This document shows, piece after piece, positions 53,001 through 61,256 of a stretch of DNA of 64,000 nt. A program made the position numbers and the translations under genes. The notes beneath the pieces are model-generated. The model saw only the letters and a list, made by a program, of their open reading frames with translations, was not told the origin of the DNA and did not search any database. This DNA is from Mycobacteriaceae bacterium (GTDB lineage Bacteria > Actinomycetota > Actinomycetes > Mycobacteriales > Mycobacteriaceae), in assembly GCA_019749805.1 (NCBI GenBank), contig JAIEPH010000022.1:181874-245873 (forward strand), read 5' to 3'. Each line of letters begins with the position of its first letter. Position 1 is the stretch's first letter.

Positions 53001-54242
53001 AACTTCCAGCTCCAGCACTGGACTCACACGTTCGAATACGCGGTGGTCTCCGGCGACGGTGACTGGCGCGACGCCGCGATCCCGGCCCGCAGTGCGGAGT
53101 TCTCCCGTCCACCGCTGGCGGTCACCGAGAACACCAGCACCGCAGGCGGTTTGCCGCCGTGGGGCTCGCTGCTGGAGATCGAGCCCGCGGGCGTCGTGCA
53201 GCTCGGCGCACTGAAGGCGGCAGGCAACCCGGTGGCGGCGGGCAGCGGCAGGCAGGTCCATCCCACCGACGGTGTCGCGGTACGTCTGGTCGAAACCTCC
53301 GGTACGGCAACCCAGGTGGAAGTGCGTTCGGGCCTGCGCCGCGTCTCGGCGGCCGCCCGTGTCGACCTTCTCGAACAGCCCAGGGTCCAGCAGCTGTCTT
53401 CGGAGGGACTCGCCCTGCACGGATTCGAGATCGCCACCATCCTGACCCGGCTGAACCTGTCGAAGGTTCTGGACGCCGACCACACGGTCCTGGGGCCCGA
53501 CGTCGAGGCTGCGCAACCGCTGTACGCCCGGTACTGGCTGCACAACCGTGGGCCCGCGCCGCTCGGCGGCCTGCCCGCCGTCGCACACCTGCATCCGCAG
53601 CATATTGCCGTCGATCCGAATTCCGATGGGCAGCTGCGACTTACGATCGCCAGCGACTGCAGCGACACGGTGCTGCACGGCCACGTGCGGTTGCGATGCC
53701 CGGACGGCTGGACGACCGATCCACACGAGCTGCCGTTCATGCTGCCGCCGGGTGAGCACCTCGCGACCGATGTGGTCGTGAGCGCGCCGCCGGCCGTGCC
53801 ACCGGGCCTGTATCCGATCAGGGCGGAACTCGCACTGACCGGCAACCACGTATCGATGCCGCCGTCGTGGCGCCAGATGGTCGAGGACGTGTGCGTCGTT
53901 TCGGTGGCCGCACCGACCGAGGACCGACTGCTGCGGATCGTGGCCGACCCGCAGCCCGTCGACATCAAGGCCGGCGAACGCGCCACGCTGACCGTCGGCG
54001 TCGCCACCGACGCGTATGCAGACCTCGCCGTCGAAGCACACCTGATCAGTCCGTGGGGCACGTGGGAGTGGATCGGACCCGGCGCGACGGGCGTCGAAGT
54101 GGCGGCCCGAGGCACGGTCGAACTCAACTTCGACGTGGCGCCACCGGTGTGGGTGGAACCCGGCGAATGGTGGGCGCTGATCCGGGTCGCGGCCGCCGGT
54201 CAGTTGCTGTACACGCCCGCAGTGAAGGTGACGGTCCGATGA
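50061..54242 (+). CDS. glycoside hydrolase family 38 alpha-mannosidase, Rv0648 counterpart
   Basis: 1393 residues from GTG 50061. GH38 signatures: MISHFHYDPVWWNTQAAY near residue 95 with the His-x-His-x-Asp zinc motif, WQLDAFGHDPQFPGMAADAG near 220 with the nucleophile region, and VYGAHHDAITGSESDQVY near 455. The C-terminal 700 residues are beta-rich domains. Mannosidases of this family trim mannose from glycolipids or glycoproteins; the mannosylated envelope lipids of mycobacteria are a reasonable target. It is longer than the 1215 residues I recall for Rv0648, so it may carry an extra C-terminal domain. The next gene overlaps its stop. Confidence 0.9.
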   Translation: MHVISAESTELFTGPSHAPQQLVRVAYTDGGGNVRIEGDGLTGRTQAGPGDGISEVPVVVTNPTVGEQRDARVIAGDSITGFVFTVAEPGWTMHMISHFHYDPVWWNTQAAYTSVWTEDPPGRCRQTNGFDLVRAHLEMARREPEYKFVLAEVDYLKPFWDTHPEERADLRRFIADGRVEIMGGTYNEPNTNLTSPETTIRNFVHGIGFQRDILGADPATAWQLDAFGHDPQFPGMAADAGLTSSSWARGPHHQWGPMAGGGDPERMQFNSEFEWIAPSGRGLLTHYMPAHYAAGWWMDSAATLEEAEAATYELFTGLKKVALTRNVLLPVGTDYTPPNKWVTEIHRDWNARYTWPKFVCALPNEFFAAVRDELTERGVDASPQTRDMNPIYTGCHVSYIDTKQANRATEDAVLDAEKFAVFAGLLGGATYPDATLAKAWVQLVYGAHHDAITGSESDQVYLDLLTGWRDAYELGTTIRDNALALLSRAVDGSVVVWNALAHKRSDIVTARFDGPVGPGVQVFDSDGAELPVHVEHGGQVVRWLARDVPSLGWQSYQLTPGSGSDDWKPLDGNEISNGHYRLRVDPERGGGVDSLIETASERELIADGKVGNELAVYDEYPAHPEAGEGPWHLLPKGPVVCSSAGRAEIQAYRGPLGERLVVTGRIGVLLRYKQTLTLWRDVARVECSTTVDEFTGEDRLLRLRWPCPVPGALPVSEVGDAVIGRGFGLLHDRGEESAVDAAVHPWTLDNPAYGWFGLSSAVRIRVGDGVRAISVAEVVSPTESASAPLARPLMVALARAGVTATCSGADRPRYGDLGVDSNLPDARIALGGPDENAFTAAVLADADAVYREELERQLQASGRARVWVPANAPLADHWVPGADLRPVRALPVLVVAGSELEVAVESVVEDLADFEIAVDQNAPTGLQPFEARTVAVLNRGIPGFAVDSDGTLHTSLMRSCSGWPSGTWIDPPRRTAPDGSNFQLQHWTHTFEYAVVSGDGDWRDAAIPARSAEFSRPPLAVTENTSTAGGLPPWGSLLEIEPAGVVQLGALKAAGNPVAAGSGRQVHPTDGVAVRLVETSGTATQVEVRSGLRRVSAAARVDLLEQPRVQQLSSEGLALHGFEIATILTRLNLSKVLDADHTVLGPDVEAAQPLYARYWLHNRGPAPLGGLPAVAHLHPQHIAVDPNSDGQLRLTIASDCSDTVLHGHVRLRCPDGWTTDPHELPFMLPPGEHLATDVVVSAPPAVPPGLYPIRAELALTGNHVSMPPSWRQMVEDVCVVSVAAPTEDRLLRIVADPQPVDIKAGERATLTVGVATDAYADLAVEAHLISPWGTWEWIGPGATGVEVAARGTVELNFDVAPPVWVEPGEWWALIRVAAAGQLLYTPAVKVTVR

Positions 54243-54784
54243 CCGCCGCGATCGTCGGTGGGGTGCCCGTGCCGGTGCACGACGTGGACGCACGCGAAGC
54301 GCGGCTGCGTTCGTCACGGTCGGCGTCGTCGCTGCCGCGGCCCGGCACCAGCGAGGGACGGCAGCTAAGACGTTGGCTGACACAGCTTCTCGTGACCGAA
54401 CGCGTGGTGGCTGCCGAGGCCGGTGCTCGCGGGCTCGGCGCCGACGGTGCGCCGACCGAGGACGATCTGCTGCCGGACATGACCGCGCGACTCGAGATGG
54501 GCAGCGTGGCGGCGGCTGTCCTCGGCGACCCGTTGGCGCGGGCGCTGTTCGTGAGCGTCACCGAATCCGTCGACGTGACCCACGAGGCCGTGGCGGCGTA
54601 TGAAGCGCGGAACCCGTCCCGTTTCCCCGACACCGCACACGTCGCCGAACACCTGCGCGCGGCGGCTCGGCGTCGCGCGTTCCGGCTGTGGCTGGATGCC
54701 CGCTGCGCCGAACTCGTCGAGTTGGCGCCCGGCTACGAACATCCCGGCGATCCCCGCCAGCCCGACAACACCCACCGGCACTGA
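54239..54784 (+). CDS. SurA/parvulin-N-like hypothetical protein at the fabD2 (Rv0649) position
   Basis: 181 residues. ATG 54239 overlaps the mannosidase stop as ATGA. The N-terminus AAIVGGVPVPVHDVDAREAR, LRRWLTQLLVTERVVAAEA and VTHEAVAAYEARNPSRF resembles the N-terminal and linker segments of SurA-type peptidyl-prolyl isomerases (VNGxPI..DxD and VTxxExxxYYxxNPxxF). I see no malonyl-transferase Gly-His-Ser-x-Gly motif, although the M. tuberculosis gene at this place is, as I recall, annotated fabD2. There is no signal peptide. The ROK kinase start overlaps its stop by one base. Function not established. Confidence 0.6.
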   Translation: MTAAIVGGVPVPVHDVDAREARLRSSRSASSLPRPGTSEGRQLRRWLTQLLVTERVVAAEAGARGLGADGAPTEDDLLPDMTARLEMGSVAAAVLGDPLARALFVSVTESVDVTHEAVAAYEARNPSRFPDTAHVAEHLRAAARRRAFRLWLDARCAELVELAPGYEHPGDPRQPDNTHRH

Positions 54785-55695
54785 TGGCCCATCCGACACT
54801 CGCTATCGACATCGGCGGAACGAAGATCGCCGCCGGTCTGGTCGACGACGACGGCGCTTTGGTCCACCATGCGAAGCGTCCGACGCCCGACGGCGATGCC
54901 GAGGCGATCTGGGCAGTGGTGGAATCGCTTGTCGCCGAGGCACTGTCGACGGCCGGCGGCGCGGTGGGTGGCGTCGGCATCGCATCCGCGGGCCCGATCG
55001 ATGTGCCCGCCGGCACGGTCAGCCCGATCAACATCACCGAGTGGCAACACTTTCCGGTCGTCGACCGGGTGGCCGCGATGGTCGACGCACCCGTGCGGCT
55101 GGGTGGCGACGGGCTGTGCATGGCGATGGGGGAACGCTGGCGCGGCGCGGGCCGCGACGCCGAGTTCCTGCTCGGCATGGTGGTGTCCACCGGGGTCGGC
55201 GGCGGGTTGGTACTCGACGGCGCGCCCTACGACGGTCGCACCGGCAACGCGGGACACGTCGGGCATGTGGTCGTCGACCCCGAAGGTCGACCGTGCACGT
55301 GCGGCGGTCGCGGGTGCGTCGAGACGATCGCCGGCGGCCCACGGATGGCGCAGTGGGCCAGGGAGCAGGGGTGGAATGCGCCCCCCGACGCCGACGCCAA
55401 GGAACTGGCCGACGCCGCGGCCGCGGGGGATGCCGTCGCCCTGCGCGCGTTCACCCGGGGTGCGACGGCCGTCGCCGCGATGATCGCGTCCGTCGGGGCG
55501 GTCTGCGACCTCGACCTCGTCGTCATCGGCGGCGGCGTCGCCAAAGCCGGCGCACTGCTGTTCGATCCCGTGCGCGCGGCGCTCGACACCTACGCGGGGC
55601 TGGACTTCATCCGCGATCTGCACGTGGTGCCCGCCGAACTGGGTGGCGACGCCGGGCTGGTCGGCGCCGCGGCACTGGTGATTTCGGCGCGCTGA
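54784..55695 (+). CDS. ROK-family sugar kinase, Rv0650 counterpart
   Basis: 303 residues starting at ATG 54784. N-terminal ATP site TLAIDIGGTKIAAGLVDDDG; the ROK segment MVVSTGVGGGLVLDGAPY; and the zinc motif GHVVVDPEGRPCTCGGRGCV with CxCGxxGCxE. These mark a glucokinase/N-acetylmannosamine- or mannose-kinase type ROK protein rather than an ROK repressor (no helix-turn-helix). Coupled by TGATG overlap to the preceding gene, it probably phosphorylates a sugar released by the mannosidase. Specificity (glucose or mannose) unresolved. Confidence 0.88.
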   Translation: MAHPTLAIDIGGTKIAAGLVDDDGALVHHAKRPTPDGDAEAIWAVVESLVAEALSTAGGAVGGVGIASAGPIDVPAGTVSPINITEWQHFPVVDRVAAMVDAPVRLGGDGLCMAMGERWRGAGRDAEFLLGMVVSTGVGGGLVLDGAPYDGRTGNAGHVGHVVVDPEGRPCTCGGRGCVETIAGGPRMAQWAREQGWNAPPDADAKELADAAAAGDAVALRAFTRGATAVAAMIASVGAVCDLDLVVIGGGVAKAGALLFDPVRAALDTYAGLDFIRDLHVVPAELGGDAGLVGAAALVISAR

Positions 55696-55738
55696 CGCAC
55701 CGCTGCGGTCGGTTTGCGCGCCAGATTCGCGAGACGTT

Positions 55739-55768
55739 TTGGCTGATCGGCGGGTCGTCGGCTATTCT
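55739..55768 (+). promoter_or_regulatory. promoter of rplJ-rplL
   Basis: TTGGCT (55739-55744) and TATTCT (55763-55768) are separated by 18 bases; TATTCT fits TANNNT. Transcription would start near 55775, at the beginning of the leader. Confidence 0.55.
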
Positions 55769-55774
55769 TGGCGG

Positions 55775-55905
55775 CGTTCTACCGAAGACCGTTGGTCACC
55801 GAGAGATCGGTTGAAGGTCCGGCTTTGTCCGGCGGCCCACGCAGGAGGACGAGGCTAGTGCAGTTTCTTGTGCGCCCCGACCTGTCTGCGTCGGGGCGTT
55901 CGTCA
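55775..55905 (+). ncRNA. ribosomal protein L10 leader
   Basis: The 5' region of rplJ carries features of the actinobacterial L10 leader: the ACCGAAGACCG/GGTCACCGAG part with GATCGGTTGAAGG, then a GC hairpin CGCCCCGAC (55873-55881) and GTCGGGGCG (55890-55898) before the gene. In bacteria this RNA binds the L10(L12)4 complex and represses translation. Boundaries are approximate. Confidence 0.65.
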
Positions 55906-55961
55906 TTTCCGGACGTGATCCCTCCTCGGCTGCCGCGGTCCCCATCTACGAGGAGGCATGC

Positions 55962-56534
55962 ATGGCCAAGGCTGAAAAGGCCACCGCGGTTGCCGACATC
56001 GCTGAGCAGTTCAAGGACTCGACGGCGACGCTCGTCACCGAGTACCGCGGGCTGACGGTTGCCAACCTCAAAGACCTGCGCCGTTCGCTCGGTGAATCCG
56101 CCACCTACACAGTCGCCAAGAACACGCTGGTCAAGCGTGCCGCGGCGGAGGCGGGCATCGAGGGCCTCGACGAGCTTTTCGTCGGACCCACCGCGATCGC
56201 GTTCGTCAAGGGTGAAGCCGTCGACGCCGCCAAGGCGATCAAGAAGTTCGCCAAGGACAACAAGGCGCTCGTGATCAAGGGCGGCTACATGGACGGCCGC
56301 GCCCTGAGCGTTTCCGAGGTCGAAAGAATCGCCGACCTGGAATCGCGCGAGGTTCTGCTGGCCAAGCTGGCCGGCGCGATGAAGGCGAATCTGTCCAAGG
56401 CCGCTGGCCTGTTCACCGCACAGCAGTCGCAGGCAGCCCGGTTGTTCGCGGCGCTGCAGGAGAAGAAGGCCGCCGAGGCACCCGCCGAGGCGCCATCCGA
56501 AAGCCCGGCAGCGTCCGACGACGCCGCCGAATAA
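55962..56534 (+). CDS. rplJ: 50S ribosomal protein L10
   Basis: 190 residues from ATG 55962 after [27 protein letters not shown], with [14 protein letters not shown], is the L10 rRNA-binding domain. The C-terminus is rich in Ala, Glu and Pro ([20 protein letters not shown]), somewhat longer than the 178 residues I recall for M. tuberculosis. L10 anchors L7/L12 dimers to the ribosome. Autoregulation through the leader is likely. Confidence 0.96.
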   Translation: MAKAEKATAVADIAEQFKDSTATLVTEYRGLTVANLKDLRRSLGESATYTVAKNTLVKRAAAEAGIEGLDELFVGPTAIAFVKGEAVDAAKAIKKFAKDNKALVIKGGYMDGRALSVSEVERIADLESREVLLAKLAGAMKANLSKAAGLFTAQQSQAARLFAALQEKKAAEAPAEAPSESPAASDDAAE

Positions 56535-56578
56535 CCCACCACCAATCCAGTACCTAGGTAAGTAAGAAAGGGACCATC

Positions 56579-56971
56579 ATGGCCAAGCTGTCCACCGACG
56601 ACCTGCTCGACGCGTTCAAGGAACTGACGCTGCTCGAGCTCTCTGAGTTCGTCAAGAAGTTCGAGGAGACCTTCGACGTCACCGCCGCCGCTCCGGTCGC
56701 CGTCGCGGCCGCCGGCCCCGCCGCCGGTGGTGCACCGGCCGAGGCCGCCGAGGAGCAGTCGGAGTTCGACGTCATCCTCGAGGGTGCCGGCGACAAGAAG
56801 ATCGGCGTCATCAAGGTCGTCCGCGAGATCGTCTCCGGCCTGGGCCTCAAGGAGGCCAAGGACCTCGTCGACAGCGCTCCCAAGCCGCTGCTCGAGAAGG
56901 TCGCCAAGGAGGCCGCCGAGGAAGCCAAGACCAAGCTCGAGGCTGCCGGCGCGACGGTCACCGTCAAGTAG
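56579..56971 (+). CDS. rplL: 50S ribosomal protein L7/L12
   Basis: 130 residues from ATG 56579 after AGAAAGGGACC. Typical features: the N-terminal dimer domain ([20 protein letters not shown]), an Ala/Gly hinge, and the C-terminal factor-binding domain ([40 protein letters not shown]). It recruits translation GTPases. Followed by a strong terminator hairpin at 56986. Confidence 0.97.
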   Translation: MAKLSTDDLLDAFKELTLLELSEFVKKFEETFDVTAAAPVAVAAAGPAAGGAPAEAAEEQSEFDVILEGAGDKKIGVIKVVREIVSGLGLKEAKDLVDSAPKPLLEKVAKEAAEEAKTKLEAAGATVTVK

Positions 56972-56985
56972 TTCAACCGTACGAG

Positions 56986-57014
56986 CCGCCCGGGATCAGC
57001 ACGATCCCGGGCGG
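56986..57014 (+). terminator. intrinsic-type terminator after rplL
   Basis: CCGCCCGGGATC (56986-56997) and GATCCCGGGCGG (57003-57014) form a perfect 12-bp stem with a 5-base loop (AGCAC), followed by TTTGT. The short T-run is usual for mycobacterial terminators. Confidence 0.85.
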
Positions 57015-57086
57015 TTTGTCGTATCTGAAGTCGCGGGATAGCTGTCGGAGCCCCGCCGTACCACTGCCACAAGCGTCAATTGCGCT

Positions 57087-57092
57087 TATCGT
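57087..57092 (+). promoter_or_regulatory. -10 element TATCGT of a likely leaderless lipoprotein transcript
   Basis: TATCGT matches TANNNT and ends 6 bases before the GTG at 57099, with no room for a ribosome site. Confidence 0.5.
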
Positions 57093-57098
57093 AAATTC

Positions 57099-57623
57099 GT
57101 GATTGTCGCCGTGCGACGTGTCGTCCTCACCGTCGCGGTACCTATGTTGTCCCTGACCGCGTGCAGTTTCTCCTTTTCCGCAGGCGGTCCCGATTACGAC
57201 AAGCTGGAAAAGTCCATCTCCGACGAGCTCAAAGGCACCTATTCGGAGATCACTCCGGATGCTCCGAAAGTGACATGCCCGCGAGACCAGCCGGAGCCCG
57301 AGAAGGGCGACACCTTCATCTGCACCGCCGACGTCGAAGGGGAACCGGTCCGGGTCGAGGTCAAGGTGGCCGACGACGACGGAAACGTCAACTTCACCAC
57401 GCTGGACGTGGTCTACGACATGGCCCGCACAGAGCGGATGTTGGGCGGCGAGATCGAATCGGAGGTGGGATTCCCGGTCACGGTGCAATGCGGTAGCGGT
57501 GTGAAGATCGTCCCAATCGGCGACAGCTTCACCTGCACAGCCGTCGACAGGAATTCCGTCGAGAAAACCGTCGAGGTGACAGCCGTCGAAATCGGTAAGG
57601 ACAACTGGCGGATCATCGACTAG
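57099..57623 (+). CDS. DUF4333-type lipoprotein
   Basis: 174 residues from GTG 57099. Signal peptide VAVPMLSLTAC with a lipobox LTAC at about residue 19-22 that would be lipidated at Cys. The mature part has two related DUF4333-like repeats, each with a Cys pair (CPRDQPEPEKGDTFICTA and CGSGVKIVPIGDSFTCTA), likely two disulfides. These domains are common on mycobacterial cell-surface lipoproteins; the function is unknown. Divergent relationship to none; it lies between the rplL terminator and mkl. Confidence 0.82.
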   Translation: MIVAVRRVVLTVAVPMLSLTACSFSFSAGGPDYDKLEKSISDELKGTYSEITPDAPKVTCPRDQPEPEKGDTFICTADVEGEPVRVEVKVADDDGNVNFTTLDVVYDMARTERMLGGEIESEVGFPVTVQCGSGVKIVPIGDSFTCTAVDRNSVEKTVEVTAVEIGKDNWRIID

Positions 57624-57751
57624 GCGGGCGGTGACTCGCTCTGTGCCTGCGTCACAGCCGACGACAGCATCCGGGTTGACGTATACAGCGATTTTCCGCA
57701 CAGGGCGGTATCGGACGTGACACATCGCCGGTGCTCGGCAGCGGCGTACGC

Positions 57752-57757
57752 TACAGT
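57752..57757 (+). promoter_or_regulatory. -10 candidate TACAGT upstream of mkl
   Basis: TACAGT fits TANNNT and lies 58 bases before the mkl start, with no good -35 at the standard distance. Confidence 0.35.
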
Positions 57758-57814
57758 GACTCAAGCCACAGGCGGGAGCCCTGTGGCCTGCGACATTGGC
57801 GGAAGGATCCCCGC

Positions 57815-58924
57815 GTGGGCATTGGAATACAGGTCGAGGGGCTTACCAAGTCCTTCGGGCCCCAGCGAATCTGGGAAGACGTCACGCTGGAGGTTCCGGC
57901 GGGTGAGGTCAGCGTTCTGCTGGGCCCGTCCGGTACCGGCAAGTCGGTGTTCCTGAAGTCGCTGATCGGGCTGCTGCGCCCTGAGCGCGGCAAGATCATC
58001 GTCGACGGCACCAACATCATCGAGTGCACGGCCAAGGAGCTCTACGAGATCCGCACCCTGTTCGGTGTGATGTTCCAGGACGGTGCGCTGTTCGGCTCGA
58101 TGAGCCTGTACGACAACACCGCTTTCCCCTTGCGTGAGCACACCAAGAAGAAGGAAAGCGAAATCCGCAACATCGTCATGGAGAAGCTCGACCTCGTCGG
58201 TCTGGGCGGTGACGAGAACAAGTTCCCCGGTGAGATCTCCGGCGGTATGCGCAAGCGTGCCGGCCTGGCCCGCTCGCTGGTGCTGGATCCACAGATCATC
58301 CTGTGCGACGAGCCGGACTCCGGTCTGGATCCCGTTCGTACCGCGTACCTGTCCCAGCTGCTCATCGACATCAACGCGCAGATCGACTGCACGATCCTGA
58401 TCGTGACGCACAACATCAACATCGCGCGCACGGTGCCCGACAACATGGGCATGTTGTTCCGTAAGAAGCTGGTGATGTTCGGTCCGCGTGAGGTGTTGCT
58501 GACTTCCGACGAGCCGGTGGTGCGGCAGTTCCTCAACGGCCGTCGTATCGGCCCGATCGGTATGTCGGAGGAGAAGGACGAGTCGACGATGGCCGAGGAG
58601 CAGGCCATGTTCGACGCCGGCCACCACGACGGTGGTGTCGAGGAGATCGAGGGTGTGCCGCCGCAGATTCAGGCGACCCCGGGTATGCCGGAGCGTCAGG
58701 CCGTGGCCCGTCGCCAGGCCCGCGTTCGCGAAATCCTGCACACGCTGCCGCCGGCCGCGCAGGAGGCGATCCGCGACGACCTCGAAGGCACTCACAAGTA
58801 CCAGGCGCATGAGTTCGCGACTCAGGAAGCCTCGCCGCGGGGTCGCCATGATGACGACGCTCCGACGGGCGTCATCCCGACCGTCGACAGCCCGACGGTC
58901 GAGACCAGGACCGTCGAGAGGTAG
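57815..58924 (+). CDS. mkl: ABC transporter ATPase Mkl (Mce-associated)
   Basis: 369 residues starting at GTG 57815 after GGAAGGA. Walker A GPSGTGKS, Q-loop MFQDGALFGSM, signature ISGGMRKRAGLARSL and Walker B IILCDEPDSGLDP are complete, followed by a long C-terminal extension (residues 255-369). Mkl (MceG, MlaF-like) is the shared ATPase energising the Mce lipid importers, encoded away from the mce operons. The longer frame to 57731 is less likely because the GTG has a good ribosome site and matches the domain start. Length is close to the 359 residues I recall for Rv0655. Confidence 0.93.
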   Translation: MGIGIQVEGLTKSFGPQRIWEDVTLEVPAGEVSVLLGPSGTGKSVFLKSLIGLLRPERGKIIVDGTNIIECTAKELYEIRTLFGVMFQDGALFGSMSLYDNTAFPLREHTKKKESEIRNIVMEKLDLVGLGGDENKFPGEISGGMRKRAGLARSLVLDPQIILCDEPDSGLDPVRTAYLSQLLIDINAQIDCTILIVTHNINIARTVPDNMGMLFRKKLVMFGPREVLLTSDEPVVRQFLNGRRIGPIGMSEEKDESTMAEEQAMFDAGHHDGGVEEIEGVPPQIQATPGMPERQAVARRQARVREILHTLPPAAQEAIRDDLEGTHKYQAHEFATQEASPRGRHDDDAPTGVIPTVDSPTVETRTVER

Positions 58925-58944
58925 GCCCTCGTGAACGTCGGAAG

Positions 58945-61146
58945 ATGAGCACCGAGCACAAGCCTGGCGTTCAGAAAACCACGTTCTGCCGGATCTGCGA
59001 GCCGCTGTGCGGCATGATCGCGACCGTCGAGGATGGCCGCCTCACCGCGTTGCGTCCCGACAAGGACCATCCGCTTTCGGCGGGTTTCGCGTGCCAGAAG
59101 GGTGTCGCGTTCACCGAGATCGTCAACGATCGCGACCGGGTCACCGAACCGCTGCGTCGCACGCGTAGCGGTGGATGGGAACCCGTCAGCTGGGACGAGG
59201 CGATGTCCGACATCGCCGCCCGGCTGATCGACATCCATCGCAGGCACGGATCCGGTGCCATCGGCTGGTACTTCGGCAACCCGGGCGCATTCAGTTACAG
59301 CCACACGCTGAGCCTGACCAGCCTCATGCTCGGCTTCGGACCGAAGATGCACGTGTTCACCGCCGGCAGCCAGGACGTCAACAACCGGTTCGTCGCCAGT
59401 CAACTGTTGTACGGCTCGCCGCTGGCGCTGCCGGTGCCCGACGTCCTCCGCACCGATCTTCTCGTCGTGATCGGCGCCAATCCCGTTGTGTCCCACGGCA
59501 GTGTGCTCACCGTGCCGCGGATCAAGGACCGCATGCATGACATCGTCAAGCGCGGCGGTCGCGTCCTCGTCGTCGACCCACGCAAGACCGAAACCGCCGC
59601 ACAGTTCGAATGGTTGGGCATCATTCCCGACGGCGACGCGTACCTGCTGCTCTCGCTGCTGCAGGTGATGTTCGGTGAGAACCTCGTCGACCGGACCCGG
59701 CTCACCCGCCAAGCCGACGGCGGAGTTTGGCTCGAACAGCTCGCCCGCCCGTTCACCCCGGAGGCCACCGCGCCGCGCACCGGCATCGACCCGGACACCG
59801 TGCGGACGCTAGCCCGCGACCTGGTCCGCACCGAACGTGCTGCGGTGTACGGACGCGTCGGCACAAGTATCGGCGAAAACGGCACGCTCACAACATATTT
59901 GCTCGATGCGGTCAACTTGGTGGCGGGCAATCTCGACGTCGCGGGCGGTAGCATGTTCGGCCGCATCGGGCTGCCCGGCGAGCGCTGGCTGGGCATGGCG
60001 GGCGGTGCGCTGTTGCGCACGGTCTACTCCCGCAGGCGCTCGCGCATCGGCGGATTCCCCTCGGTGCTCGGATCCGAGCCCGCCGGGGTGATGGCCAAGG
60101 AGATCACCACGCCGGGACGCGGTCAGGTGAAGGCGTTGATCGTCAGCGCGGGCAACCCGGTGCTATCGGTCCCCAACGGCGACGAGTTGGAAGCGGCGCT
60201 GAAGTCCTTGGACCTGATGGTCGGCATCGATCTGTACGTCAACGAGACGCTTGCGCACTGCGACTACGTGCTGCCCGCCGCGTCGATGTACGAGCGCGAC
60301 GACTTTCCGCTGCCGTTCCAGACGTTGCAGCCGACACCGTTCCGTCAGGCCACCGAGCCCGTGATCGCCCCGATCGGACAGGCGCGCCCGGAGTGGGAGA
60401 TCATCGACGATCTCTCCTCGCGGCTGGGACGCCGAACGCCCGGGTTCGCGGTGCTGGCCGGCGCTCGAAAGATGTTGTCGCTGTTCGGTGTTCGACTGAG
60501 TCCGCGCGCGGTGGTCGACGCCGTCATCCGGCTGGGGGAGGCCGGCGACCGGTTCGGGCTGCGACGCGGTGGATTGTCGTTCGCCCGGCTGACCGCAGAA
60601 CATCCCCACGGCGTCGTGCTGGCGCCGAACCTGCGCGAGGGCGTGCTCGGGGACACCGTCGCGTACCGCGGCAGGCGGGTCAGGCTGCGGCACGACGAGA
60701 TCGCCGCCGAGGCCGCCAAGCTCGCGCGTCGCGCAGCCCCCGAGGCTTATCCGATGCGGCTGATCGGAATGCGTGAGGCCCGCTCCGAGAACTCGTGGCT
60801 GCACAACGCGCCGCTGCTGATGCGCGGCGACCGCATCCAGCATGCCCGCATTCACGTCGACGACGCGGCGGCAGCCGACATCGCCGACGGCGACGTCGTG
60901 CGCATCGCGTCGCAGCACGGCGAGATCGAGGTGCCCGTCATCGTCACCAAGGACATCGTCGCCGGGGTCGTGGCGGTGCCGCACGGATGGGGGCACAAGG
61001 GCACCGCCGGTTGGCGGCTGGCCAACCGCGCCGGCGGGGCGAACGTCAACGCACTGATGTCCAGCAACCCCGAGGACATCGAGGCGCTGGCCGGAATGGC
61101 GCGCCTGACCGGCGTGCCGATCCGCGTCGAGCGAGCCTCCTCGTAG
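58945..61146 (+). CDS. molybdopterin oxidoreductase (BisC/formate dehydrogenase-like)
   Basis: 733 residues. The N-terminal [4Fe-4S] cluster motif is C15-x2-C18-x3-C22-x27-C50 (FCRICEPLCGM, FACQKGVAF). The molybdopterin domain shows GWYFGNPGAFSYSHTLSLTS, GANPVVSHGSVLTVPRIKD and ALIVSAGNPVLSVPNG, with the C-terminal cap domain (RIHVDDAAAADIADGDVVRI). The protein ligand to molybdenum is unclear: the usual Ser/Cys/SeCys region reads AGSQDVNNRF. No twin-arginine signal, so it is cytoplasmic, and no electron-transfer subunit adjoins. Substrate unknown. Confidence 0.85.
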   Translation: MSTEHKPGVQKTTFCRICEPLCGMIATVEDGRLTALRPDKDHPLSAGFACQKGVAFTEIVNDRDRVTEPLRRTRSGGWEPVSWDEAMSDIAARLIDIHRRHGSGAIGWYFGNPGAFSYSHTLSLTSLMLGFGPKMHVFTAGSQDVNNRFVASQLLYGSPLALPVPDVLRTDLLVVIGANPVVSHGSVLTVPRIKDRMHDIVKRGGRVLVVDPRKTETAAQFEWLGIIPDGDAYLLLSLLQVMFGENLVDRTRLTRQADGGVWLEQLARPFTPEATAPRTGIDPDTVRTLARDLVRTERAAVYGRVGTSIGENGTLTTYLLDAVNLVAGNLDVAGGSMFGRIGLPGERWLGMAGGALLRTVYSRRRSRIGGFPSVLGSEPAGVMAKEITTPGRGQVKALIVSAGNPVLSVPNGDELEAALKSLDLMVGIDLYVNETLAHCDYVLPAASMYERDDFPLPFQTLQPTPFRQATEPVIAPIGQARPEWEIIDDLSSRLGRRTPGFAVLAGARKMLSLFGVRLSPRAVVDAVIRLGEAGDRFGLRRGGLSFARLTAEHPHGVVLAPNLREGVLGDTVAYRGRRVRLRHDEIAAEAAKLARRAAPEAYPMRLIGMREARSENSWLHNAPLLMRGDRIQHARIHVDDAAAADIADGDVVRIASQHGEIEVPVIVTKDIVAGVVAVPHGWGHKGTAGWRLANRAGGANVNALMSSNPEDIEALAGMARLTGVPIRVERASS

Positions 61147-61256
61147 CGCACTGCCAGCAGCGGAGCAAACTCCTATATATTGACGGGATCGTGGAAACGA
61201 CCGTGCACGCTGACAATGCGCGCTATCTTTCACGCGATCAGCGAACAGGAGAAGTC

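Noticed and set aside
54239..54784. Malonyl-CoA:ACP transacylase (FabD2) call
   Set aside because: Expected active-site motif is missing, so the product was described by its SurA-like features instead.
56998..57002. Regarding the rplL hairpin as a riboswitch or attenuator
   Set aside because: The stem follows the last gene of the operon and is followed by a T-rich stretch; a simple terminator explains it.
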